A stretch of DNA of 5,146 bases from positions 1 through 5,146 of the forward strand of contig JAJRTX010000223.1 in the NCBI GenBank assembly GCA_021545665.1. Direction: 5' to 3'. Origin of the DNA: Zetaproteobacteria bacterium. Its GTDB lineage: Bacteria; Pseudomonadota; Zetaproteobacteria; Mariprofundales; Mariprofundaceae. The position numbers and the translations under genes are program-made. The notes beneath the pieces were generated by a model. It had not been told where the DNA came from and searched no databases. It was given only the letters and a program-made list of their open reading frames with translations. This document shows positions 1 to 5,146 of this stretch, one piece after another (the stretch's first letter is position 1; each line of letters starts with the position of its first letter).

Positions 1-145
1 CGCCAAATACGGTATCGCTGTTGACGCCATTGCTCAGGTTGAATGCGCCGACTCCTGCGCCGACATAATGCTCCCCGGCAGCCATGGCCGGACTGGCAAG
101 GACCAAGGCTAACAATGTGGTAAGTGTTGTAATCCATGTGCGCAT
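1..145 (-). CDS. Sec-exported, probable outer-membrane beta-barrel protein (N-terminal part only)
   Basis: Only the first 48 codons are present; the gene runs off the left edge. Translation from the ATG at 145-143 gives a classical signal peptide: a short basic start (MRTW), a hydrophobic core of Thr, Leu, Ala and Val, and a probable signal peptidase I site after Ala-Met-Ala at residues 20-22. The mature protein would begin AGEHYVGAGVGAFNL. This alternating Gly/hydrophobic pattern is typical of the first strand of small outer-membrane beta-barrels (OmpA/OmpW/opacity-like), but the exact family cannot be told from 26 mature residues. A GGAG ribosome binding site at 156-153, 7 nt before the ATG, supports the start. 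It is co-directional with the kinase gene upstream and 105 bp away, so it may have its own promoter. The signal peptide is clear; the barrel assignment is inference. Confidence 0.75.
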   Translation of the reverse strand, partial: MRTWITTLTTLLALVLASPAMAAGEHYVGAGVGAFNLSNGVNSDTVFG

Positions 146-250
146 ATCTGTACTCCAGTGCTTGATGGCGCGGCATGATAGCCTTGTACTGCCGGGAAGA
201 AAGCCCGGATAGAAAGTGGTTTTGAGATTGGTTACAAACGTAATCGGTGC
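146..250 (-). other. Spacer between kinase gene and outer-membrane protein gene
   Basis: No gene is seen here. It holds the GGAG ribosome binding site of the exported protein (156-153). A TATCAT hexamer (180-175) matches the sigma-70 -10 consensus at 5 of 6 positions, but no convincing -35 lies 16-18 bp upstream, so a promoter is only a weak possibility. A 5-bp stem (CCGGG at 192-196 with CCCGG at 204-208, 7-nt loop) is not followed by a T-run on either strand, so it is not a normal intrinsic terminator. No clear terminator for the kinase gene is visible, and read-through into the exported protein gene cannot be excluded. Confidence 0.4.
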
Positions 251-2773
251 TCATGCATTTTTTTGACGAAGGTTTTGACGAAGGCTGGCAAGCAAAGCGC
301 CCATATCTTTTCCATCATCAGGGTATACCGCCGAAATCATACGGATGGGCAGACCTGTCATTACCTCCTGGAACCTGTTCATGGCACCTTTGATTTTTTC
401 CTTGTCCGTATTAAGCAGGATAATAAAAAACTCTCCCTTCTCTTCTCCGAGTCCGAGAATCTCATGCTTGCGTACGGCCTCCTTCAGTAATATAGCTACA
501 GAAGCATCATGCTGGTTTTCAGGTTCGGATAATACCTTCAGGCAAAGCAAGCCAAATTTAAGTTCCATTCTATGGTGCAGGGACATGATAAAACCGGAGT
601 GTGTAAGCACATGCTCCCACGTCAGCAGGTGGGTTACAGGGTCAATGATTTTAACTTTATGGTTCCTGGCCTTGCCAGGTTGTGTGGATATCAGGGGTAG
701 CGTAAAAGTGAACGTACTGCCTTGTCCCTCTTTGCTATTTACCCAAATCCTGCCACCGTGCAGTTCAACCATACGTTGACTTAATGCCAGCCCCAGGCCG
801 GTACCCTCGAATTGTCTGGCAAGTGAACTGTCGATTTGTCTAAAGGGTTGAAATATCGCTGTCTGGTTTTCTTTTGAAATGCCAATCCCGGTGTCTGCAA
901 CGCTGATTTCAAAGGCATGACTATCTGCGGGAGTATTTTCCTTCTTTGTTTTATGTACGTATAGACGTATAGAACCGCCCTCAGGTGTAAACTTGACCGC
1001 ATTGGAAAGCAGATTGTAGACGATTTGTTTAACCTTGCGTTCATCTGCCATGATGGGGCCAATATCGCTCGGGATATCGGAATCAAGCCGGATAGCATGT
1101 TTCATGGCGCTTTCCCTGATCATGGTGAGAGCGTTTTCAAGCAATTGAGCCAGATCAAATTCGTTGAGGCTGAGTTTCATTTTCCCCGCTTCAATCTTGG
1201 ACAAATCCAGAATGTCGTTGATGAGTGATAGCAAATGGTAGCTGCTTTCCAGAACATCACCCAGATACTCCTTCTGCTTGTCCGTAACATCGCCGGCCAG
1301 GCCATCGGATATCAGTTCGGAAAAACCTATGATGGAGTTTAGCGGTGTCCTGAGCTCATGGCTCATGGTTGCGAGAAAGGCGGACTTTGCCCGGTTGGCT
1401 GATTCTGCCTGTTCCTTGGCGGCAAGCACATCTTTGGTGCGCTGTTGCACGATATTCTCAAGATTCTCGGTGTATTTTAATAGTTTATCTTTTGCCTGGC
1501 ACTGCGATATAATAATGCCGGCGATATGGGTCGCTGTGGTTATCAACTCCAGTTCGGTTTTCTCAGGAGAACACGGTTTGTCAGCATACAGGGCAAATGT
1601 GCCGATTACCTTGTTGTTCGCGCCGCGAATCGGCATGGACCAGCATGCCCGCAATCCATATGTCAGTGCAATATCCCTGTAATCCTCCCATCGCGGGTCG
1701 GTGGCGATGTCATCGGCGATCACTGTTTCATTTCTGTAGGCGCTGGTGCCGCATGATCCGATATTTGGGCCGATTTCGATACCGTCGATGGCGGTGTTAT
1801 AGGCTTCAGGCAGACCGGGTGCGGAACCTGTGTGCAGGTGTTTTCCGTTACTATCCAGAATCAGAATCGAGCTGAGCATCCCCGGAACCTGTGATTCGAT
1901 CATTAGATTCAGAGCTTTGAGTACTTCTTGCTGTGGATATCCGCTGGACAACATTTTCAGTACATGATTTTCGTCCCGGGTGAGTTGTTCGATCCGTTTG
2001 CGTTTGCTGGTATCATGGATAATCATCTGGATTGCGGGTTTGTTAATGTATTCAACAGGAATGGTGCGGACTTCCGTATGGAAAATTTCGCCATCCAGAC
2101 GTTTCCACTTTTCATTATGTACGGATTCCGGCCGATATTCCTGTAGAACGGTTTGCATGCGTCTGGTCACCGATGTTTGTTCGTCCGGTGATACCAGGTC
2201 CATAATCGCCCGGCCATTCAGTGCATCGGCATTGGGAGCCCTGAACATGCTTGCTGCCGCCTGATTGGCAAAGGTAATCCTGCCTTCACAATGAACCACG
2301 ACTGCATCAGGAATCGCTTCGATCAGTGCTCTGTAGCGCAACTCACTTTCTAAAATATCCCGGTTTAAATCAGATTCTTCCTGCAAACGCAGGTTTTTCC
2401 GTTTCAGCGAATGGTGGGATATCCAGTGCTTGATCACATGGTTTAACTCGTAGGGGGTGACCGGTTTTTCGAGATAGTCCACCGCCCCTTCGCGCAGAGC
2501 CTTGATTGTATTGTCTTTGCTGGCATAGGCTGAAACAATGATAACCGGGCAGTTTGGTTGATGATGATGAATATATTTCAGCAGTTCAATGCCGGACTTG
2601 CCATCAAGCACCAAATCTATCAGTGCAAGATCAAAAGGTTTTTCTAGCAGGGGAACAGCTTGTTCATAACCGGCTGCATCACATACATGGAATCCGGCAT
2701 GTTCAATAATGGTGTGGAATATTTCCCGTGTGGAAGCTTCATTTTCAACCAGGAGTACTCTAGATCGATTCAT
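251..2773 (-). CDS. Soluble multi-domain sensor histidine kinase, REC-PAS-GAF-HisKA-HATPase with C-terminal degenerate GGDEF-like domain
   Basis: An 840-residue protein with no signal peptide or membrane helix, hence cytosolic. Domains in order: receiver (about 4-118; phospho-acceptor D53, S81, K103), PAS (about 142-258), GAF (about 279-425, with the [11 protein letters not shown] and [11 protein letters not shown] stretches common in kinase GAF domains), a signalling helix (430-465), HisKA (phospho-histidine H472 in [10 protein letters not shown]) and HATPase (N-box around N587 and N591, DTGIGIS 627-633, GTGLGLAL 657-664). It should autophosphorylate at H472 in response to signals read by PAS/GAF. 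Residues 706-838 resemble a shortened, non-catalytic GGDEF domain. The receiver's acidic pocket reads E10-N11-E12 instead of the usual Asp pair. I chose the ATG at 2773 because it places M1 directly before the receiver's first strand and has GAAGG 5 nt upstream. A GTG at 2851 would add 26 residues unlike any domain. The gene lies 126 bp downstream of the HD-GYP gene. Kinase identity is certain; input and partner are unknown. Confidence 0.95.
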   Translation of the reverse strand: MNRSRVLLVENEASTREIFHTIIEHAGFHVCDAAGYEQAVPLLEKPFDLALIDLVLDGKSGIELLKYIHHHQPNCPVIIVSAYASKDNTIKALREGAVDYLEKPVTPYELNHVIKHWISHHSLKRKNLRLQEESDLNRDILESELRYRALIEAIPDAVVVHCEGRITFANQAAASMFRAPNADALNGRAIMDLVSPDEQTSVTRRMQTVLQEYRPESVHNEKWKRLDGEIFHTEVRTIPVEYINKPAIQMIIHDTSKRKRIEQLTRDENHVLKMLSSGYPQQEVLKALNLMIESQVPGMLSSILILDSNGKHLHTGSAPGLPEAYNTAIDGIEIGPNIGSCGTSAYRNETVIADDIATDPRWEDYRDIALTYGLRACWSMPIRGANNKVIGTFALYADKPCSPEKTELELITTATHIAGIIISQCQAKDKLLKYTENLENIVQQRTKDVLAAKEQAESANRAKSAFLATMSHELRTPLNSIIGFSELISDGLAGDVTDKQKEYLGDVLESSYHLLSLINDILDLSKIEAGKMKLSLNEFDLAQLLENALTMIRESAMKHAIRLDSDIPSDIGPIMADERKVKQIVYNLLSNAVKFTPEGGSIRLYVHKTKKENTPADSHAFEISVADTGIGISKENQTAIFQPFRQIDSSLARQFEGTGLGLALSQRMVELHGGRIWVNSKEGQGSTFTFTLPLISTQPGKARNHKVKIIDPVTHLLTWEHVLTHSGFIMSLHHRMELKFGLLCLKVLSEPENQHDASVAILLKEAVRKHEILGLGEEKGEFFIILLNTDKEKIKGAMNRFQEVMTGLPIRMISAVYPDDGKDMGALLASLRQNLRQKNA
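254..658 (-). other. Degenerate GGDEF-like domain at the C-terminus of the histidine kinase (residues 706-840)
   Basis: After the ATPase domain the protein continues with [12 protein letters not shown] (711-722), which matches the DPLTGLYNRxxF opening of GGDEF domains. [10 protein letters not shown] (778-787) follows where GGDEFxVxLP is expected, then [13 protein letters not shown] (811-823) where the SVSIGLxxxxxD strand and turn are expected, then a final helix. The same order and approximate spacing occur in the intact cyclase encoded at 3952-4917, but this copy is shorter by about 16 internal residues and by the AGRN-type tail. The GGDEF signature has become EKGEF, and the metal-binding DxD on the second strand has become LKV, so it should not make cyclic-di-GMP. 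R768-K-H-E771 sits near the place of the RxxD inhibitory site. Homology is judged by eye. Confidence 0.72.
261..284. repeat. Perfect 12-bp tandem duplication in the 3' end of the kinase gene
   Basis: On the plus strand TTTTGACGAAGG occurs at 261-272 and again immediately at 273-284. On the coding strand this repeats the codons for Leu-Arg-Gln-(Asn/Lys), giving LRQNLRQK just before the C-terminus. The 12-bp unit keeps the reading frame and lengthens the last helix by about one turn. It looks like a small slippage duplication. Confidence 0.9.
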
Positions 2774-2829
2774 CCACACCTTCGCTATACATGGATTTGC
2801 AAGCAGCTTGGCATATCGGCAGGAAATAT

Positions 2830-2846
2830 CTGTATGGTGAATACAG
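2830..2846. repeat. Inverted repeat CTGTAT-N5-ATACAG
   Basis: A perfect 6-bp dyad with a 5-bp spacer, 57 bp upstream of the kinase start codon. The symmetry, centred on 2838, would suit a dimeric DNA-binding regulator. As RNA it would form only a weak, AU-rich hairpin without a U-tract. No known operator consensus is recognised. Confidence 0.45.
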
Positions 2847-2854
2847 GCCACTGC

Positions 2855-2872
2855 TTTGCCATGCCTGGCAAA
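2855..2872. repeat. Inverted repeat TTTGCCA-N4-TGGCAAA
   Basis: A perfect 7-bp dyad around a 4-nt loop, 8 bp from the neighbouring CTGTAT/ATACAG dyad. On the minus strand it folds into a compact hairpin 27-44 nt after the HD-GYP stop codon, with a poly-T stretch on neither side long enough for intrinsic termination. It could protect the 3' end of the upstream message, or be a protein-binding site; the sequence does not decide. Confidence 0.5.
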
Positions 2873-2899
2873 AGGAGGGCGCCATGATGCCGGGGAGGG

Positions 2900-3955
2900 T
2901 TAAGTTCCATGAGAATCAAAAATTTCTTCAAGGGTACCGGCGCTTGATTGAAATGCAGCCAGTATATCCGGGTCAAAATGGGAAGGTTCGGTGCGTCCGT
3001 CTCCCCTGGTGATGATATGCATGGTCTTTGTATGATCAAAGGGCGGTTTGTAGGGGCGCCTGCTTCTGAGTGCATCATAGACATCGCATATCTGCATGAT
3101 CCGGGCAGGCAGCGGGATGTCTTCGCCTTTTATCCCTCGGGGATAACCGCTGCCATCCCGGCGTTCGTGATGTGAGAGCGCGATATCATAGCCCATCACC
3201 AGATAGGGGGAGGATGGATTTGCCAGAATATCTGCACCAATCGTGGTATGTGTTTTCATGATTTCCCATTCTTCGGGTGTGAAACCGCCGGGTTTCAACA
3301 GGATATGATCAGGGATGCCGATTTTACCGATATCATGCATGGGGCTGGCATGGAAGATCGTCTCACAGAACGGTTCATCCATGCCGATATTTTCAGCCAG
3401 CAATCTGGTATAGAAGCTGATGCGGTTCACATGTGCGCCAGTCTCATCATCACGGTATTCGGCAGCGCGCATCAGCGTCATGATGGTTTCCATGAAGGAG
3501 GTGCGTAGTTCTTTGGTTCGCGTTGTCACCTGATCTTCCAGAATACGGTTGTGATCCTTCAAAAAATCGTTAAATTCTTTAAGGCGCAGCAGGTTACGGA
3601 CGCGCACCTGCAAATCCAGACGGTCTACCGGTTTGGTCAAATACTCTTCAGCACCGGTTTCCAGCCCCCTGATTCGTGAGTCCCGATCCTCCAGGGATGT
3701 CAGCATGATGATTGGGATTGTTGTGGTGTTTGAATTTTGCTTTAACCTTTCAGCTGCTTCAAAACCGTTCATTACCGGCATCATGATATCCATCAGAATG
3801 AGATCCGGTTGATAGTCTTCGGCCATACTTATGGCTTGCTTGCCGTCGCAGGCCTCCTTGTGGTCGTAACCCTCGGAGTTCAAATATGCGGTTATTAAAG
3901 TCCGGTTCTTGACCTCATCATCGACAATAAGAATCTTATGAGTTTTTTTATTCAT
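2900..3955 (-). CDS. Response regulator with HD-GYP cyclic-di-GMP phosphodiesterase output (RpfG-type)
   Basis: A 351-residue cytosolic protein. The receiver spans about 7-122 with a complete phosphorylation site: acidic pair D12-D13, acceptor D56 in LILMDIMMP, T86 and K108 in LTKPVD. A helical linker (about 124-165) leads to an HD-GYP domain (about 166-348). Its signature residues are all present: H175 in ETGAH, H207-D208 in MHDIGKIGIPD, H235, the H262-H263-E264 / D267-G268-x-G270-Y271-P272 motif, D291 in CDVYDAL and the FDPD near the end. Proteins of this build hydrolyse cyclic-di-GMP to pGpG or GMP at a di- or tri-metal centre, usually controlled by receiver phosphorylation. The start overlaps the stop of the cyclase gene by 4 nt (ATGA), and AAGGGA (3970-3965) lies 9 nt before the ATG, indicating translational coupling. 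Activity is inferred from intact motifs; the partner kinase is unknown, but the kinase downstream is the obvious candidate. Confidence 0.96.
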   Translation of the reverse strand: MNKKTHKILIVDDEVKNRTLITAYLNSEGYDHKEACDGKQAISMAEDYQPDLILMDIMMPVMNGFEAAERLKQNSNTTTIPIIMLTSLEDRDSRIRGLETGAEEYLTKPVDRLDLQVRVRNLLRLKEFNDFLKDHNRILEDQVTTRTKELRTSFMETIMTLMRAAEYRDDETGAHVNRISFYTRLLAENIGMDEPFCETIFHASPMHDIGKIGIPDHILLKPGGFTPEEWEIMKTHTTIGADILANPSSPYLVMGYDIALSHHERRDGSGYPRGIKGEDIPLPARIMQICDVYDALRSRRPYKPPFDHTKTMHIITRGDGRTEPSHFDPDILAAFQSSAGTLEEIFDSHGT

Positions 3956-4917
3956 GATGTTTGTTCCCTTTGAATGCTTTGACCGGGAAGCACGGTCTCC
4001 ACCCTGTTCCTGCCGGCAACTTTGGCCTGATACATAGCCTGGTCGGCTCGCTTAAGCATTGTGTCAAAATTTTCATCCTGCTGCATGTCGGTAAGGCCGA
4101 TACTCACACTTATCTTGCATCCGTCTGGCAAGTCATGATCCAGGTTTGCTATTTCAGTCCGGATCTTTTCAGCCACCTGCATAGCTGCCGGATGATCTGT
4201 TCCCGGCAAGCAAACAATAAACTCATCGCCACCATAGCGGGCGATGATATCACTGCCTCTCAGGGAGTTTTTAAAACACCGGGATAGTTTTTTAAGGATA
4301 CTGTCACCGGTTGCATGACCGTAGGTATCGTTAATATGCTTGAAATGATCCACATCAATAAAGAATAGCGACATGGGTTGTCCATAACGCTGAGCCTGTA
4401 GCACATGCCGCTCTATATCATGTTTTATAAATTGCCGGTTGTATAAACCGGTCAGTGGATCGGTGATAGACTGCAGGGTTGCTTCGCGAATCCGTGTTTC
4501 CATCTGCGATTTTATCTTCATGCGCAGTAGAACTGCCTGCATGCGGGCCAGCAACTCGCCGGTATTAACCGGCTTGTTGAGGAAATCATCAGCTCCGGCT
4601 TCCAGGCCTCTGAGTTTGTCATTGGTTTCCTCAAGGGCAGTAATCAGCACAATGGGGATATCGCTGGTGACCGGGTCTGCTTTCAGTCTTCGGGTGACTT
4701 CATAGCCATCCATATCCGGCATCATGACATCCAGCAAAATGATGTCCGGCATGTTGGCATATGCCCGCTTCATACCCTCTTTTGCATTATCGGCACAGAT
4801 AGTGTCATAACCGGCATGTTTGAGTTTGGCTTCCAGTAGCCTGAGATCGCATGGTTCATCATCAATCATCAGTACGTTAGCCCTGATTGATGTGCCTGTT
4901 ATGTCAACTATAGCCAT
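3952..4917 (-). CDS. Response regulator with GGDEF diguanylate cyclase output (REC-GGDEF)
   Basis: A 321-residue cytosolic protein. The receiver spans about 13-128 with acidic pair D19-D20, acceptor D63 in LLDVMMPDMDG, T93 and K115 in LNKPVN. A signalling helix (about 130-150) connects to a full GGDEF domain: DPLTGLYNR (153-161), metal-binding D188 in FIDVDHFK, N196-D197, the catalytic RYGGDEF (G229 to F233) and the closing SVSIG and ADQAMYQAK segments. R220-x-x-D223, five residues before GGDEF, is a product-inhibition I-site. It should make cyclic-di-GMP from two GTP, with dimerisation promoted by phosphorylation, as in PleD and WspR; it has one receiver, unlike PleD's two. The ATG at 4917 is the first available start, since an in-frame TGA lies three codons upstream. 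It has only a poor, distant Shine-Dalgarno (GGA at 4932-4930, 12 nt away), so translation may be weak. It is the first gene of an apparent operon, directly followed by the HD-GYP gene. Confidence 0.96.
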   Translation of the reverse strand: MAIVDITGTSIRANVLMIDDEPCDLRLLEAKLKHAGYDTICADNAKEGMKRAYANMPDIILLDVMMPDMDGYEVTRRLKADPVTSDIPIVLITALEETNDKLRGLEAGADDFLNKPVNTGELLARMQAVLLRMKIKSQMETRIREATLQSITDPLTGLYNRQFIKHDIERHVLQAQRYGQPMSLFFIDVDHFKHINDTYGHATGDSILKKLSRCFKNSLRGSDIIARYGGDEFIVCLPGTDHPAAMQVAEKIRTEIANLDHDLPDGCKISVSIGLTDMQQDENFDTMLKRADQAMYQAKVAGRNRVETVLPGQSIQREQTS

Positions 4918-4937
4918 GCTGTTTCACGGTCCGTTTT

Positions 4938-4966
4938 TTTATAGCATTCTTCGTAATAATGACCAA
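4938..4966 (-). promoter_or_regulatory. Candidate sigma-70 promoter with extended -10, upstream of the diguanylate cyclase gene
   Basis: Reading the minus strand, TTGGTC (4966-4961, weak -35, 3 of 6) is followed after 17 bp by TATAAA (4943-4938, -10, 5 of 6). TGC directly before it forms an extended -10 element. Transcription would begin near 4931, leaving a leader of only about 14 nt before the cyclase ATG. This fits the start of a separate cyclase/HD-GYP transcript, although read-through from the upstream receiver gene remains possible. It is a prediction from consensus matching only. Confidence 0.5.
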
Positions 4967-4977
4967 GGGGGCTTGTT

Positions 4978-5019
4978 GGCGATGGACAAATACCGGTTTC
5001 TGTACGTTTTATCATCGCC
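4978..5019. repeat. Long-loop inverted repeat after the receiver gene (GGCGATG / CATCGCC)
   Basis: GGCGATG at 4978-4984 and CATCGCC at 5013-5019 are perfect 7-bp complements separated by 28 nt. The stem begins at the base next to the TAA stop of the upstream receiver gene, so it could form a 3' hairpin. The loop is long and no T-run follows on the minus strand, so I do not call it a terminator. Chance is possible. Confidence 0.3.
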
Positions 5020-5146
5020 TTATGCGTCCCTGTCTGATTCAGGTGGCAGAAAGGATTCGACCGTTTTCAGAAAATCCTTGTAACGAATCGGTTTGGCAAT
5101 ATAAGCATCACAGCCGGCTTCCAATATTTTCTGCTCATCGCCTTTC
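5020..5146 (-). CDS. Receiver-domain protein, C-terminal fragment (response regulator or end of a hybrid kinase)
   Basis: Only the last 41 codons and the TAA stop (5022-5020) are inside the window; the gene enters from the right edge. The fragment contains KGDEQKILEAGCDAYIAKPI, which matches the fourth helix, fifth strand and conserved Lys-Pro of a receiver domain. RYKDFLKTVESFL follows as the last helix, then a short polar tail. The protein therefore ends with a receiver. It may be a stand-alone DivK/CheY-like regulator, for which this AGCDxYIxKPI wording is common, or the terminal receiver of a hybrid histidine kinase. The phospho-acceptor Asp lies outside the window. It is in the same direction as the cyclase gene, with about 100 bp between them. 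Confidence 0.85.
   Translation of the reverse strand, partial: KGDEQKILEAGCDAYIAKPIRYKDFLKTVESFLPPESDRDA

Larger units (their letters stand above)
2774..2899 (-). other. Intergenic region between HD-GYP and kinase genes
   Basis: This is the largest gap within the run of signalling genes. It contains the kinase ribosome binding site (GAAGG at 2783-2779) and two perfect short inverted repeats, listed separately. No hairpin is followed by a T-run on the minus strand, so I see no intrinsic terminator after the HD-GYP gene. A TTGCCA hexamer (2871-2866 on the minus strand) matches a -35 box at 5 of 6 positions but has no properly spaced -10. The kinase may be co-transcribed with the two upstream genes or have a weak or regulated promoter here. 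Confidence 0.4.

Noticed and set aside
192..208. CCGGG/CCCGG hairpin as a terminator for the kinase gene
   Set aside because: The stem is only 5 bp, and there is no T-run downstream on either strand.
263..2264. Several plus-strand open frames of 67-144 codons opposite the kinase gene
   Set aside because: They lie antisense to a well-conserved multi-domain coding region, encode no recognisable domain, and have low-complexity compositions typical of the opposite strand of a real gene.
2774..2851. GTG at 2851 as an alternative start for the kinase
   Set aside because: It would add 26 residues before the receiver with no domain match and no good Shine-Dalgarno; the ATG at 2773 has GAAGG 5 nt upstream and begins exactly at the receiver.
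2785..3084. A 99-codon minus-strand frame spanning the HD-GYP gene end and the gap
   Set aside because: It overlaps the certain HD-GYP reading frame in another phase and shows no domain or ribosome binding site.
3943..3949. Run of seven A residues (coding strand) in codons 3-5 of the HD-GYP gene as a phase-variation or frameshift site
   Set aside because: Seven A residues within Lys codons near a start is common by chance, and the frame is intact; there is no supporting repeat expansion.
1..5146. CRISPR array, transposase, attachment site, tRNA or toxin-antitoxin pair
   Set aside because: No regularly spaced repeats, transposase motifs, terminal inverted repeats, tRNA-like folds or small paired genes were seen on either strand.

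Overview
The window comes from a Gram-negative bacterium, probably a proteobacterium. The evidence is a Sec-exported, outer-membrane-type protein at the left edge and a dense set of cyclic-di-GMP and two-component genes of proteobacterial style. Species cannot be assigned from the sequence. Every gene I can support lies on the minus strand, so transcription runs from right to left. There is no sign of a mobile element, CRISPR array, tRNA or rRNA.

Layout in transcription order. (1) 5146-5020: the last 41 codons of a protein ending in a receiver (REC) domain. (2) 5019-4918: a gap of about 100 bp with a good extended -10 promoter candidate. (3) 4917-3952: a REC-GGDEF diguanylate cyclase with intact active and inhibitory sites. 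(4) 3955-2900: a REC-HD-GYP (RpfG-type) cyclic-di-GMP phosphodiesterase with intact catalytic motifs, joined to the cyclase by a 4-nt ATGA overlap. (5) 2899-2774: a 126-bp gap with two short perfect inverted repeats. (6) 2773-251: an 840-residue soluble histidine kinase, REC-PAS-GAF-HisKA-HATPase, whose last 130 or so residues look like a degenerate GGDEF domain. (7) 250-146: a 105-bp spacer. (8) 145-1: the N-terminus of a secreted, probable outer-membrane beta-barrel protein, cut by the window edge.

The likely logic, by inference, is a phosphorelay-controlled cyclic-di-GMP switch. One kinase is encoded beside a synthase and a hydrolase, each with a complete receiver, and a third receiver lies just upstream. 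The kinase could phosphorylate one or more of these and so set the balance between making and degrading cyclic-di-GMP. The most unusual item is the kinase's C-terminal pseudo-GGDEF domain. It lacks the catalytic signature and metal-binding aspartates, but it could let the kinase sense a nucleotide or dock onto the neighbouring cyclase. The rest is good-quality but fairly ordinary signalling gene content.
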